Assembly (NCBI GenBank): GCA_963716125.1
Contig: OY970294.1
Location: 3,038,001-3,102,000 of the forward strand
DNA length: 64,000 nt
Direction of reading: 5' to 3'
Source: Acidiluteibacter sp963716125
GTDB lineage: Bacteria > Bacteroidota > Bacteroidia > Flavobacteriales_E > Vicingaceae
Of the stretch, positions 1-9,538 are shown piece after piece. The notes beneath the pieces were generated by a model. The model made no database searches and had not been told where the DNA came from. It saw only the letters and a list, made by a program, of their open reading frames with translations. Within the stretch, counting starts at the first letter, position 1. Every line of letters begins with the position of its first letter. The position numbers and the translations under genes were made by a program.

Positions 1-359
1 AAACACCGCTTGGTCTTCATGCGGTTAAACAAAAGATAGGAGATAATTTACCTAAAGCTGCAATTTTAAAAGAAAGAAGTTATACCGGTGAAATAGCAAC
101 CATAATTACTGATTCTATTGATATTGATAAAGATGACGTTACTAGTAGGATTTTATGGTTAACAGGCATGGAAAAGGGTATCAATAAAGGAGGTGCGGTA
201 GATTCTTATAATCGGTACATATATATACATGGAACTGCTGAAGAAGGTTTGATTGGACAACCCGCAAGTCATGGCTGTATTAGGATGAATAATGATGATA
301 TAATTGAACTGTATAATTTAATTGCAGAAGACACACCGGTTTTGATTCTAAATTATTAG
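1..359 (+). CDS. L,D-transpeptidase (YkuD family), C-terminal fragment
   Basis: The reading frame is already open at base 3 and runs about 118 codons to a TAG at 357-359, so only the C-terminal part is present; the internal ATG at 168 is not the real start. The catalytic signature is visible: an HGT triplet followed about 17 residues later by SHGCIRM, whose Cys is the nucleophile of YkuD-type L,D-transpeptidases. These enzymes act in the periplasm on peptidoglycan stem peptides, forming 3-3 cross-links or attaching proteins. It lies 36 bp upstream of rmuC on the same strand and may lead that operon. Signal peptide and substrate-binding domain are outside the window. Confidence 0.88.
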   Translation, partial: TPLGLHAVKQKIGDNLPKAAILKERSYTGEIATIITDSIDIDKDDVTSRILWLTGMEKGINKGGAVDSYNRYIYIHGTAEEGLIGQPASHGCIRMNNDDIIELYNLIAEDTPVLILNY

Positions 360-395
360 TAAATTTCAAGAAATATTTTCAAGCTAGTTATTTTT

Positions 396-1706
396 ATGCA
401 AACCTCTTTTGTTATTATTCTGCTTATTGTTATAATTATTACCCTTGTAATTATTTTAGTTGTTCAAAAAATAAAATTCGAACGCTTAAAAAATGATTTT
501 AGATCTAAATTGCAAATTAATAATAATGACAAACTTCATTTAGAGCAAAAACTAGCAGAGTATAAACAACAAAACAAATTATTAATAGATAAGAGCGACC
601 AACTTATTATAGAAAATAGTACTTACAAAGAAAAAAATATTTATCATTTAAAGAAAATAGAAGAACAACAATCTGAAATTGAAAATACTAGCATAAAGTT
701 ACAAAAAGACTTTGAAAATATAGCACATAAAATTTTAAATCAAAATTCAACCGATTTCTCAAAAAGTCACCAAGAAAAATTAAAAGAAATTCTAAATCCT
801 TTGCAGGAGAAGATTAAAATATTTGAAGAATCTGTAGAAAAAAAATATTTAGATGAATTAAAAGAACGATCAGGATTAAAAGAGAGTTTAAAGCAATTAA
901 TGTTACTAAATGAAACTCTTAGAGATGAAGCCAATAACTTAACTAAGGCACTAAAAGGCGAATCAAAAACTCAAGGAAATTGGGGAGAGTTAGTACTTGA
1001 AAGAGTTTTGGAAAATAGCGGTTTGGTAAAAGGTGAGGAGTATGAAGCTCAGCATAGCGGTACAGGTGAAAATGGCAATAAATTGCAAGCAGATATAATT
1101 ATAAAACTGCCCGAAAAAAAACATCTTATAATTGATTCAAAAGTTTCGTTGACCGCTTATGAAAGATATGTAAATGGAACAGATGAAGAGGATAAAGTTA
1201 TTGCATTAAAAACTCATTTAATTTCACTTAAAAATCATATTAAACAGCTGTCTGAAAAGCACTATCAAAACATGAAAGACATTGATAGTCCAGATTTTGT
1301 AATGTTGTTTGTTCCTATAGAAAGTTCGTTTAGTGTGGCTATTAAAGAAGATAAAGAACTTTTTCAATTTGCATGGGATAAAAAAATAGTAATAGTTTCC
1401 CCTTCCACTTTATTAGCTACCTTGCGCACAATAAGTTCAGTATGGAAATATGACAAACAAAATAACAATGCTTTAAAAATAGCCTCCAAGGCTGGCAAAC
1501 TTTATGATAAATTTGTAGGCTTTATAGAGGACATGGAAAAAATTGGAAAAAGCATTGATCAATCAAAACAGAATTATGAATGGGCAATGAATAAATTTTC
1601 AGAAGGAAATGGTAACTTGGTTAAACGAACGGAAGAATTGAAAAAGTTAGGAGTTAAATCCAACAAAACAATCCCATCCAACCTATTAGATTCAAATAAT
1701 GAATAA
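396..1706 (+). CDS. rmuC: DNA recombination protein RmuC
   Basis: A 436-residue protein with one N-terminal membrane segment (about residues 5-24), a long Lys/Glu-rich coiled coil (about 25-190) and a C-terminal RmuC domain (about 190-400). The domain begins near GNWGELVLERVLE and contains the ADIIIKLPEKKHLIIDSKVS stretch typical of RmuC, whose fold is nuclease-like. RmuC limits DNA inversions and rearrangements at short inverted repeats; its exact activity is unclear. Architecture and length fit the family. The start is an ATG 36 bp after the transpeptidase stop. The 3' end overlaps the next gene by 8 bp, so translation is probably coupled. Confidence 0.93.
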   Translation: MQTSFVIILLIVIIITLVIILVVQKIKFERLKNDFRSKLQINNNDKLHLEQKLAEYKQQNKLLIDKSDQLIIENSTYKEKNIYHLKKIEEQQSEIENTSIKLQKDFENIAHKILNQNSTDFSKSHQEKLKEILNPLQEKIKIFEESVEKKYLDELKERSGLKESLKQLMLLNETLRDEANNLTKALKGESKTQGNWGELVLERVLENSGLVKGEEYEAQHSGTGENGNKLQADIIIKLPEKKHLIIDSKVSLTAYERYVNGTDEEDKVIALKTHLISLKNHIKQLSEKHYQNMKDIDSPDFVMLFVPIESSFSVAIKEDKELFQFAWDKKIVIVSPSTLLATLRTISSVWKYDKQNNNALKIASKAGKLYDKFVGFIEDMEKIGKSIDQSKQNYEWAMNKFSEGNGNLVKRTEELKKLGVKSNKTIPSNLLDSNNE

Positions 1707-2967
1707 ATTGATTAAAATAAATTTTCTTTTTCTAATTATTACCTTTTTGCTTTCTTGCACGGGTGGTCAAGACATAAGTCGTTTAAATTTTGCTTATATG
1801 TATGATGTAGAGCATGATGTTATACGTCCTAACTTTAAAATTTTTCATTTAGACGAAAAAAATTCCACTTTATATTTTAAAATTAACACAAAAGAAGCGT
1901 TGTATACAAAGTTGTATCATGATACTTTATCAACGGCTAATCTAAAAATTAGATATAAATTATTTGAAAAGGATTTTGATGTAATTGTTGACAGTGCAAC
2001 TTATGATATGGTAGATACAGGAGGAAATAATTTAGCTCGAAATTTATATGGACAGTTAAATTTAAATGTACCTGCAAATAAGAGTTATGAAATGGAAATT
2101 AGAGTTAGAGATGTAAATAGAGATTTAAATACTATTCATTTCTATAGTTTCAATAAGTATAATACTCTATCAGAAGAAAATTTCATTATACTAGATAGCA
2201 ATATGTTACCATTATTTAGTAATCAAACTCAAGTAAATGAAGAGGTTTTCTTGATAAAAAGCCCTTTTTTAGAAAACTTTGATTTTAATTGTAATTATTA
2301 TACTGATTTTCTTTCCTTGCCACCACCACCTTTTGCAGACAAAGGTTTAAATTACCAATTACCTACCAATTCTGACTCTACATTTCTTCTTAAAGTTCAG
2401 GATACAATTAGTATTAAATTTTCAAAAAAAGGCAATTTTGTTTTATCAAACGATAAAGTTATAAACTTATCTAATCTATTTAGTATACAAGTATTTGAAG
2501 AAGGTTTTCCCAATGTTCAAGATATCGATTTATTAGTTGAATCTATTCGATACATCAGTACACAAAAAGAATTTGATGCTATTAAAAATGCTATTGATAA
2601 AAAAGAAGCAATTGATAATTTTTGGCTAAACATTTCTAATGACTTCAACAGAGCCAAACAAATATTGTATAGATATTACCAAAGAGTAGAGACCTCTAAT
2701 CGTTTTTTTACAGAGGCTCAGGCAGGCTGGAGAACTGATAGAGGTTTAATTTCTATTATTTTTGGACCTCCATCGGTTATCTATAAAAGTTATGATTACG
2801 AACAATGGATTTATGGAGAAGAAACCAATATGCTATCTGTAAGTTTTAGATTCAATAGAGTAGAAAGTCCATTTTCAAAAAATATATATATTTTAGATAG
2901 AAATAATTCATATAAAAATCTCTGGTACAAAGCAGTAGAAAATTGGAGACAAGGTAGAGTTTATTAA
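1699..2967 (+). CDS. GWxTD domain-containing lipoprotein
   Basis: A 422-residue exported protein. The N-terminus is a lipoprotein signal (hydrophobic stretch ending LLSC, then TGGQD), so it is probably lipid-anchored to the outer or inner membrane. Near residues 341-346 it has AGWRTDRG followed by IIFGPP, the GWxTD motif that names a domain common in Bacteroidota and Acidobacteriota. The molecular function of the family is unknown. The rest is beta-rich without recognised motifs. It overlaps rmuC by 8 bp and ends 2 bp before rlmB, so it is a mid-operon gene. Confidence 0.88.
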   Translation: MNKLIKINFLFLIITFLLSCTGGQDISRLNFAYMYDVEHDVIRPNFKIFHLDEKNSTLYFKINTKEALYTKLYHDTLSTANLKIRYKLFEKDFDVIVDSATYDMVDTGGNNLARNLYGQLNLNVPANKSYEMEIRVRDVNRDLNTIHFYSFNKYNTLSEENFIILDSNMLPLFSNQTQVNEEVFLIKSPFLENFDFNCNYYTDFLSLPPPPFADKGLNYQLPTNSDSTFLLKVQDTISIKFSKKGNFVLSNDKVINLSNLFSIQVFEEGFPNVQDIDLLVESIRYISTQKEFDAIKNAIDKKEAIDNFWLNISNDFNRAKQILYRYYQRVETSNRFFTEAQAGWRTDRGLISIIFGPPSVIYKSYDYEQWIYGEETNMLSVSFRFNRVESPFSKNIYILDRNNSYKNLWYKAVENWRQGRVY

Positions 2968-2969
2968 AT

Positions 2970-3719
2970 ATGCAAGAAAAAGAAAACCAAAAATCAGACT
3001 TATTCTTTGGAATAAGAACTGTATTAGAAGCCATTAGAGCAGGAAAAGAAATTGAAAAAGTGCTAGTTCAGCAAGATCTTAGAGGGCCTCTTTTGACAGA
3101 ATTAAGGAAAGCAATTAAGCAGTATGCTATTCCTTCACAGAATGTGCCTGAAAGTAGATTAAAATATATCAATGGAAATCATCAAGGCGTAATTGCTTAC
3201 CTCTCTCCTATTGAATTACAAAATATTGATGATATTTTGGCTCAAATTTATGAAAAAGGAGAAGATCCATTTTTACTAATTTGTGATCGGGTAAATGATG
3301 TAAGAAATTTTGGAGCTATTTGCAGGTCAGCAGAGTGTGCAGGAGTAAATGCAATTATTATTCCAGCTAAAGGATCGGCTGAAATAACTGCGGATGCCGT
3401 TAAAACCTCAGCAGGAGCTTTAATGAGAATAGCAGTTTGTAGAGAAAAAAGTTTGCCAGCTCTAGTTGAAAATCTTAAAAACTCAGGCGTTAAAATTGTG
3501 TCATGTACAGAAAAAACAAATGAAAACATGTATCTAACAGACCTTAAAGGTCCGTTAGCAATTATAGTTGGAAATGAAGAGCATGGTATCTCATCTACTT
3601 TATTAGCTTTATCAAATCACAGAGCTAAAATTCCTATGAAAGGGGAAATTAGCTCCTTAAATGTTTCTGTAGCTTCAGGAATAATCCTCTTTGAAGCATT
3701 GCGCCAACGAGCAGTATGA
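2970..3719 (+). CDS. rlmB: 23S rRNA (guanosine-2'-O-)-methyltransferase RlmB
   Basis: A 249-residue SpoU-type (SPOUT class) methyltransferase. Residues about 10-85 form the small substrate-binding domain; about 95-245 form the trefoil-knot catalytic domain. The three family motifs are visible: VNDVRNFGAICR (motif 1 Asn/Arg), IIVGNEEHGIS (motif 2) and SSLNVSVASGIILFE (motif 3). RlmB 2'-O-methylates G2251 (E. coli numbering) in the ribosomal P-loop. TrmH-family paralogues are the alternative, but the N-terminal domain and length favour RlmB. It starts 2 bp after the GWxTD gene and ends in an ATGA overlap with the next gene. Confidence 0.92.
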   Translation: MQEKENQKSDLFFGIRTVLEAIRAGKEIEKVLVQQDLRGPLLTELRKAIKQYAIPSQNVPESRLKYINGNHQGVIAYLSPIELQNIDDILAQIYEKGEDPFLLICDRVNDVRNFGAICRSAECAGVNAIIIPAKGSAEITADAVKTSAGALMRIAVCREKSLPALVENLKNSGVKIVSCTEKTNENMYLTDLKGPLAIIVGNEEHGISSTLLALSNHRAKIPMKGEISSLNVSVASGIILFEALRQRAV

Positions 3720-5626
3720 TTCAGTTTTTAAAAAATAGTAAACATCAATTTCTAATTGCATTTATAATTTTAGGTGCTGCTTTTCGATTCTACACCTTAG
3801 GAAGTTGGAGTTTTAGTAATGATGAATTAAGTGCGCTTATGCGAACAAATTTTGATAATTTATTTGAATTATTAAAATCTTACAGTTCAGAAGTAGACAC
3901 GCATCCTCCTTTGGTTCAGCTATTTTTATTTTGCTGGATTAAATTATTTGGCACCTCAGAATTAGCAATAAGATTTCCTTTTGCATTAATGGGAATTTCA
4001 TGTATTCCACTTGCTTATAAAATTTTTAAAGATTGGGTTTCGGAAATTCCTGCTCTCTTTATTAGTGCGTCCATTGCATTGTTAAGTTATCTTATAGTTT
4101 ATTCGCAAATAGCAAGGCCATACATATTTGGAATGTTTTTCTTTCTATTGTTTATCTATTATTGGAAAAGCATTGTAGTTGATAGTAAATACAACTTGAA
4201 AAATTATGTTTTATATGTCATTGTTGGAATCTGTAATATTTATATTCATTATTTTCTTAATTTAAGTTTTCTAATCTGTATTCTAACAGGCTTATTCATA
4301 ATTAGAAAATTTCGCTATAAAACATATTTCATTTTAAATGGAATTATTGCAATAAGCTTTTTACCTTACCTTAAATACTTTTTTATACAATTAAATATGG
4401 GTGGTATAGGTGGTTGGCTTCCACCTCCAACTAATATGTTTTACATAGATTATCTTAATTACAGCCTTAACTTTAGTCCTTTAATAGAAATCGTATTTTC
4501 TATCATTCTTATTGTAGGTATTATTCATTTTTACAGAAACAAGTATTTAAATAAAAAACAACTCATCTTTTTACTTTGGTTTATAACTCCATTTATAGTA
4601 GGATTTCTATATTCTAAATATAAAAATCCTGTTATTCAATATTCTACTCTAATTTTTTGCTTTCCATTTTTTTTAGCTTTTATTTTTTCTTTCTTAGAAT
4701 ATGTAAACTGGAATAAAAGAACAAGAATCCTATTGATTCTTTATAGTTCAATTTTGATCCTCACTTCATCTATTAGTTGGAAATCATATCACTCTATTCA
4801 ATTTGCTGATTTTAAAAATGCCGCAAAAACAACATCTGAGTGGTCTAAAAAACTAAAAAATGAGAACTATATTCTCATTGCCAACTGTATTGATAAAAGT
4901 TATTTAAATTACTATTTTAAGAAATTTCAATATTCAAAAAATCCGCTAAACTCCAATTATATCGATGAAAATGAATTAGCTTTAGTAAATAAAAGTATGG
5001 TAAATTCGACATCAGATTATCTTCTATATACTTGGGTTAATGTTAACAACCCTTTTGAGATTAAGGACCTTATACGATTATACTATCCTGAAATAGTTAA
5101 ATCAAAAAAGTACGCCAATGCTGAAGTTATTTTATATAAAAGAAATCATCATTTAAATAAAGAGTTTAGTTTCCTTAATAATTTTGAAGAAAAAAAAGAA
5201 AATGATTTATGGGAGTTTTCAGCAAGTCAAATTGATAGCTCTTTCAATAATAAATATTATAAAGTGGATACTCTTCAAGAATTTCCATTAAGTTTAAAAA
5301 ATAAATATCTAAAAAACTTACAATTAAATGGTTCTGATTTAATTAGTTTTAAAATTCAATTTAAAGCTAAACAGCAATTAAATGCAGTTTTAGTATTAAC
5401 TATAGGAAACAATGATTCTGTAAAAGAGTGGCGTGGCACTAATTTGTCACATTACACTCCAACAGATTCAATTTGGACAAATGCACTTGTGAGTATTTAC
5501 TTAAATAAAAAAACAGATTCCACTGATAGGATAAAAGCTTATGTTTGGAATAGAAACAAGCAAGAGTTTTTCATTGACAATGCAGAACTTTATACTTCCG
5601 AAAACAATCAATATTATTTAAAATAA
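3716..5626 (+). CDS. Membrane glycosyltransferase of the GT39/ArnT-like (PMT_2) superfamily
   Basis: A 636-residue polytopic membrane protein with about ten hydrophobic segments between residues 10 and 355. The first extracytoplasmic loop has SNDELSALMR followed by DTHPPLVQLFLFCW, the acidic-loop-plus-HPP pattern of GT-C lipid-linked-sugar glycosyltransferases (PMT_2 domain). It probably transfers a sugar from a polyprenyl-phosphate donor to a glycan, lipid or protein acceptor outside the cytoplasm; the acceptor cannot be predicted. The last 270 or so residues are mostly soluble and resemble nothing I recognise. It overlaps rlmB by 4 bp (ATGA) and is followed 6 bp later by an acyltransferase, suggesting envelope assembly. 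Confidence 0.8.
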   Translation: MIQFLKNSKHQFLIAFIILGAAFRFYTLGSWSFSNDELSALMRTNFDNLFELLKSYSSEVDTHPPLVQLFLFCWIKLFGTSELAIRFPFALMGISCIPLAYKIFKDWVSEIPALFISASIALLSYLIVYSQIARPYIFGMFFFLLFIYYWKSIVVDSKYNLKNYVLYVIVGICNIYIHYFLNLSFLICILTGLFIIRKFRYKTYFILNGIIAISFLPYLKYFFIQLNMGGIGGWLPPPTNMFYIDYLNYSLNFSPLIEIVFSIILIVGIIHFYRNKYLNKKQLIFLLWFITPFIVGFLYSKYKNPVIQYSTLIFCFPFFLAFIFSFLEYVNWNKRTRILLILYSSILILTSSISWKSYHSIQFADFKNAAKTTSEWSKKLKNENYILIANCIDKSYLNYYFKKFQYSKNPLNSNYIDENELALVNKSMVNSTSDYLLYTWVNVNNPFEIKDLIRLYYPEIVKSKKYANAEVILYKRNHHLNKEFSFLNNFEEKKENDLWEFSASQIDSSFNNKYYKVDTLQEFPLSLKNKYLKNLQLNGSDLISFKIQFKAKQQLNAVLVLTIGNNDSVKEWRGTNLSHYTPTDSIWTNALVSIYLNKKTDSTDRIKAYVWNRNKQEFFIDNAELYTSENNQYYLK

Positions 5627-5632
5627 TTTACC

Positions 5633-6871
5633 TTGTTATACTACATTCTCAAATATATTATGCATCTAGCAATAATGATATTCTATAAAAATATCATTAT
5701 TAATGGTAAAATGAATATCCCTAAAAGTGGTCCTTGCATATATGCTTGCACTCACCCTAATTCTTTTTTGGATGCTATAATTATTGGTATTTATAGTCCA
5801 CGAAAAGTTTATTTTCTAGCTCGATCAGATGTTTTTAACACTAAATTTAAGCATTGGTTACTTTCTAAGTTGAACATGATTCCGATTTATCGCATGCAAG
5901 AAGGAGCTGAAAATTTGCATAAAAATGAACATACCTTTTCAAAATGCTTTGAAATTTTAAAACAAGGGGGTACTATTCTAATTTTTTCTGAAGGGATAAG
6001 TGTCATCGATAAAATGGTGAGACCCTTAAAAAAAGGCACAGCCCGCATCGTATTTGGAGCAGAAGAAGAAAATAATTTTAATCTTTCGATCCATGTAATT
6101 GCAGTAGGTATAAATTATATTTATCCAACCCAATTTAGGTCTGATGTTGTCATTGGATTTAATAAAGCACTAAATACTCAAGATTATAAGGAGAGCTATC
6201 TTGAATCTAAACCTAATACTATCAAATTATTTAATGACAATCTATTCCAGTCTATTAAATACGTTACTGTTATAACTGAAGATGACGAAAGAAAAAGTAT
6301 CAATTATGAAACTATTGCACCAATAGCTAGAGCAAAAGGATTAGATAAAGATGCTAGGTTAGCGAAAGAAAAAAGAATTAGTTTGATTAATTATCAAAAT
6401 AATGACAATGAATTAATTGACAAATATAGAAAACGAATACAACCTCAGGATGAAATGGCAATTGAAAGAGGTAAAGTTTTTATCATAAATTATATAATTA
6501 CAAATATAATTTACATTATTTTTTATGTCATAGGATTTTTACCTAATGCCATTCCATACCTCATCTCAAAAGCAGTTACTAATAAAAACGTTCGGCAAAT
6601 AGAGTTTTTTGCTTCCGTAAAACTGTGTCTATTTGTGGTGCTGTATTTGGTATATCTGCCAATTTTGGCTAGCGTATTGAATAATTTAATTCCTATTTCA
6701 AGCATTTTTATTGCTTTGATTCTAATGGTTTTGGGAGTCATTTTTATCCAAATTAGAGATTACAAACGCATTATAAATAGAGCATATAGTCTATTTAAAA
6801 ATGAAAATATGAAAGAAGTTATTAAGGATAGAAATACTTTAATAGAAATATATCAAAAACATCTTATTTAA
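5633..6871 (+). CDS. Lysophospholipid/glycerol-3-phosphate acyltransferase (PlsC-like) with C-terminal membrane segments
   Basis: A 412-residue protein. The acyltransferase motif block is clear: CTHPNSFLDA (the catalytic His/Asp motif), then IPIYRMQEG, then ILIFSEGIS (the FPEG-type substrate motif), all within residues 35-125. The C-terminal third (about 280-385) has three or four membrane helices, as in larger Bacteroidota members of this family. It likely acylates a glycerophospholipid precursor in the inner membrane. The reading frame opens with TTG at 5633; the first ATG in frame is at 5660 and would give 403 residues. It is the last gene of the rmuC operon and its 3' end overlaps the convergent VOC gene by 8 bp. 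Confidence 0.85.
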   Translation: MLYYILKYIMHLAIMIFYKNIIINGKMNIPKSGPCIYACTHPNSFLDAIIIGIYSPRKVYFLARSDVFNTKFKHWLLSKLNMIPIYRMQEGAENLHKNEHTFSKCFEILKQGGTILIFSEGISVIDKMVRPLKKGTARIVFGAEEENNFNLSIHVIAVGINYIYPTQFRSDVVIGFNKALNTQDYKESYLESKPNTIKLFNDNLFQSIKYVTVITEDDERKSINYETIAPIARAKGLDKDARLAKEKRISLINYQNNDNELIDKYRKRIQPQDEMAIERGKVFIINYIITNIIYIIFYVIGFLPNAIPYLISKAVTNKNVRQIEFFASVKLCLFVVLYLVYLPILASVLNNLIPISSIFIALILMVLGVIFIQIRDYKRIINRAYSLFKNENMKEVIKDRNTLIEIYQKHLI

Positions 6872-7928
6872 CTCTATTAAAACTCAAAGCTTTTATCATC
6901 CATTTGGGTAGGCTCTTTTTAGGATCTCTTTTCTTTAAATCTAAATACCAACCCATTTTTTTCATGATTGGAATTTTATGAGTTTCTACAAATTCTATCA
7001 ATGTGCCATCCATATCAGAGATATAAGAGAAATGACCAGCGGCCTCACCCATATCAAAACTATTTTGACTATCTACAACAAAAGGGAAACCTTTACTTTT
7101 ACTCTCTTCTCTCAAAGCATCCATATTTTGTATATCAAAACATATATGAATAAACCCTAAATCGCCCCAAAATCTATTTTGATAAATCATTTCACCTTTT
7201 GTTTCAGCAAGAGCAACTAATTCTATAGTAGAAGGGCCTAAAAGTTTGCTAAAACTCCCCTTACGATTTGACTTATGCTTCAATTTAAGCCTTCTCATTT
7301 TTTGGTCTCCACCGTTGAGAGCTTTTAAATCCTCGAAAATATCCGTTTTATCATAAACTATTTCATCGTATTCTAAAATATCTTTATAAACTAAAAGTGC
7401 TTGCTCTATATTAGAAACACCAATAATAGCTCCTCCAGAACCACCTGTGGCATATTTATTTCGACTAAACCAACTTTTAGATTCTTCCATCTGAAAGTGA
7501 TTTCCATAAGGATCTTTTATAAAGAAATGTTTAATTCCTTCAGGATCTTTGACAATATCTGAGACAATATTCAATCCATCATTCTTGTATTTTTTATACA
7601 ATGAATCCACATCTACCACTTTCATTTTAGAAGCAAATATTCCGTAATCTCCTATCTTAATATCCTTTTTTGGAGCTTCAGGTTTACGGCTAGTAAATTG
7701 CCAAATTTCAAAACCACCACCACCTTGCATATTAATAGCTAAAACAGCATTTCTTTTATGCACGGTATTTCCGGTGTAATCTATCATTAATTTGGCTTCA
7801 GCTTCTTCCTGAAAAATAGGAATATCCATTCCAAAATGATCTCTGTACCATTTCCAAGCTTCTTGTAAATTAGGAATACCAATCCCAATTTGCTGAATAC
7901 CACTTATTATTTTCTTTTGATCTTTCAA
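6864..7928 (-). CDS. Two-domain VOC (glyoxalase/dioxygenase superfamily) protein
   Basis: A 354-residue cytoplasmic protein built of two vicinal-oxygen-chelate modules, about residues 8-150 and 160-320. Each starts with the typical pattern (GIQQIGIGIPNLQEAWKWY and GGAIIGVSNIEQALLVYKD) and ends in a metal-site-like strand (HFFIKDPYGNHFQME; FSYISDMDGTLIEFVE). VOC proteins include glyoxalases, ring-cleaving dioxygenases and isomerases; no substrate can be assigned. It lies 12 bp downstream of the SDR gene and is the last of a leftward VOC-SDR-GT2 unit. The SDR neighbour suggests a small-molecule modification pathway, but that is inference. Confidence 0.82.
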   Translation of the reverse strand: MKDQKKIISGIQQIGIGIPNLQEAWKWYRDHFGMDIPIFQEEAEAKLMIDYTGNTVHKRNAVLAINMQGGGGFEIWQFTSRKPEAPKKDIKIGDYGIFASKMKVVDVDSLYKKYKNDGLNIVSDIVKDPEGIKHFFIKDPYGNHFQMEESKSWFSRNKYATGGSGGAIIGVSNIEQALLVYKDILEYDEIVYDKTDIFEDLKALNGGDQKMRRLKLKHKSNRKGSFSKLLGPSTIELVALAETKGEMIYQNRFWGDLGFIHICFDIQNMDALREESKSKGFPFVVDSQNSFDMGEAAGHFSYISDMDGTLIEFVETHKIPIMKKMGWYLDLKKRDPKKSLPKWMIKALSFNRVK

Positions 7929-7940
7929 AATAATATTAAC

Positions 7941-8753
7941 TTAAACAGGTTTTACTTTCATTGCTATTCTAAAAAAAATGGAAGGTATAAACCTTCTAAA
8001 AAATAAAAGTAAGAGTTCTTTTTTTCCTACAAAAATTTCAATTTTCTTTTTACTGATTCCATTTACAATTTTTTCAGCACATTTATTTACATTCATCCCA
8101 CTCGACTGCCCTTCATCTAATTTGCCATACTGAGCGCCATCAGCTGTTATTGCATTTTTCGATATTTCTGTGTTTATTCTTCCAGGATAAACAATTGAAA
8201 CATCAATACCATTCTTATTTTCTTCCAAATATAGTGTTTCTAAATATCCTTTCAAAGCATGTTTTGAAGCAGAATAAGAAGCTCTCAATGGAAAGCCAAA
8301 TTTACCAACAATACTACTTATTCCTACAATATGTCCTCTTTTTCGTTCAATCATCTTTGGAAGGATATAACTAAGCAGTTCAACCATTCCAAAATAATTG
8401 ATTTGCATTAACTTATGATGTACTTCTAAATGAGTATCTTTTATAAAAGATCGCTGACTGATTCCTGCAGAATTAATAAAAATATCGATATATTTTACTT
8501 TATCTAATATTTCTTTGCAGCAAAGTTGAATAGATGCACTTTCACTCATATCTAATGGCTGAACAAGAACTTCAACTCCATTATTTTTACAAATATCCGC
8601 AGTAGACTTAAGGTTTTTACTATTTCTTGCAGACAATATTAAATGAGCTCCTTTAGTTGATAGATTTATGGCAATAGCTTTCCCAATACCAGAAGATGCA
8701 CCGCATATCCACACCCATTTATTATTAAATCTTTCTGAAGCCATAGTAAACAT
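7941..8753 (-). CDS. Short-chain dehydrogenase/reductase (SDR family)
   Basis: About 270 residues. The Rossmann glycine motif GASSGIGKA is at residues 18-26, NSAG follows near 94, and the catalytic Ser plus YSASK (Tyr/Lys) come later, so this is a classical NAD(P)-dependent SDR. The C-terminal 30 residues are hydrophobic with a basic end (FFRRFIPSIFFRIAMKV), as in membrane-associated SDRs acting on lipid-like substrates. The open frame reaches a TTG at 8756, but the ATG at 8753 (or 8744) is the likelier start. The upstream GT2 gene ends at 8760, so translation is probably coupled. Confidence 0.88.
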   Translation of the reverse strand: MFTMASERFNNKWVWICGASSGIGKAIAINLSTKGAHLILSARNSKNLKSTADICKNNGVEVLVQPLDMSESASIQLCCKEILDKVKYIDIFINSAGISQRSFIKDTHLEVHHKLMQINYFGMVELLSYILPKMIERKRGHIVGISSIVGKFGFPLRASYSASKHALKGYLETLYLEENKNGIDVSIVYPGRINTEISKNAITADGAQYGKLDEGQSSGMNVNKCAEKIVNGISKKKIEIFVGKKELLLLFFRRFIPSIFFRIAMKVKPV

Positions 8754-8759
8754 CAACTA

Positions 8760-9485
8760 TTAATGAAGTAATTTTTTATAAGTCGCTTTTAATGTTTGTG
8801 GAGAAAATCCTAAACTAAACATAGAGAAAACTAAAAAATTTGAAAAATTTACACGAAAGTAACTGTTTTTATCATATTTCCTGCAAGATATTAGACAAGC
8901 TTTACTGAAGATCTTTAATTTTCCTATTTTCTTAGCTCTTCTTATTAAATCATATTCTTCCATGATAATAAATTTCTCATCAAACCCATTTAAATCTTTA
9001 AAAGTCCTATTATCAATAGCTAATGTTTGATCTCCACCTCTACTAATAAGTATTGGAAATCGTGTAAAAAAAGCATTTAATTTCATACCATTAGATTCAG
9101 TATCAAATTTACTTCTATAGCAAGCGTGAGTATAACCTTCCTTTAATGCATTTTTTATATCTTGCGTAAATGTTTTAGGCGGCTGCGTATCTGCATGTAC
9201 AAAATATAAAACATTTCCAAGGGCATTCATGGCGCCTAAGTTTAACTGCACTGCCCTAGATTTAATGTCAGATTTTAAGACTTTTACATTTTTACTTTTA
9301 GCTATAGAAATTGTATTATCAGTGCTAAATCCATCAACTACAATAATTTCTATTAATTCATTCGTTTGATGTAATAGAAAGAAATCAATTAATGCTCCAA
9401 TACATCTTTCTTCATTTAATGTTGGAATAATGACACTTATTTTTATACTACTATTCTGCAAATCAAATTTTAATTTCTTTAACAA
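8760..9485 (-). CDS. GT2 family glycosyltransferase of the TIGR04283 (arsenosugar-associated) type
   Basis: A 241-residue GT-A glycosyltransferase. It begins with SVIIPTLNEERCIGALI, continues with IIVVDGFSTDNT and has the donor-site region VLYFVHADTQPP, the pattern I associate with TIGR04283. That family is often found beside arsenic-methylation and arsenosugar genes, but no arsM or arsS is seen here. No in-frame ATG precedes the catalytic domain; the frame opens with TTG at 9485. The gene is divergent from the DUF547 lipoprotein across 53 bp, which must hold both promoters. It heads the GT2-SDR-VOC unit. Confidence 0.8.
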   Translation of the reverse strand: MLKKLKFDLQNSSIKISVIIPTLNEERCIGALIDFFLLHQTNELIEIIVVDGFSTDNTISIAKSKNVKVLKSDIKSRAVQLNLGAMNALGNVLYFVHADTQPPKTFTQDIKNALKEGYTHACYRSKFDTESNGMKLNAFFTRFPILISRGGDQTLAIDNRTFKDLNGFDEKFIIMEEYDLIRRAKKIGKLKIFSKACLISCRKYDKNSYFRVNFSNFLVFSMFSLGFSPQTLKATYKKLLH

Positions 9486-9538
9486 TCTTATTCTTCTTTA
9501 TATTCGTACTTTAGACCTAACCAAAATATAAAAGTAAA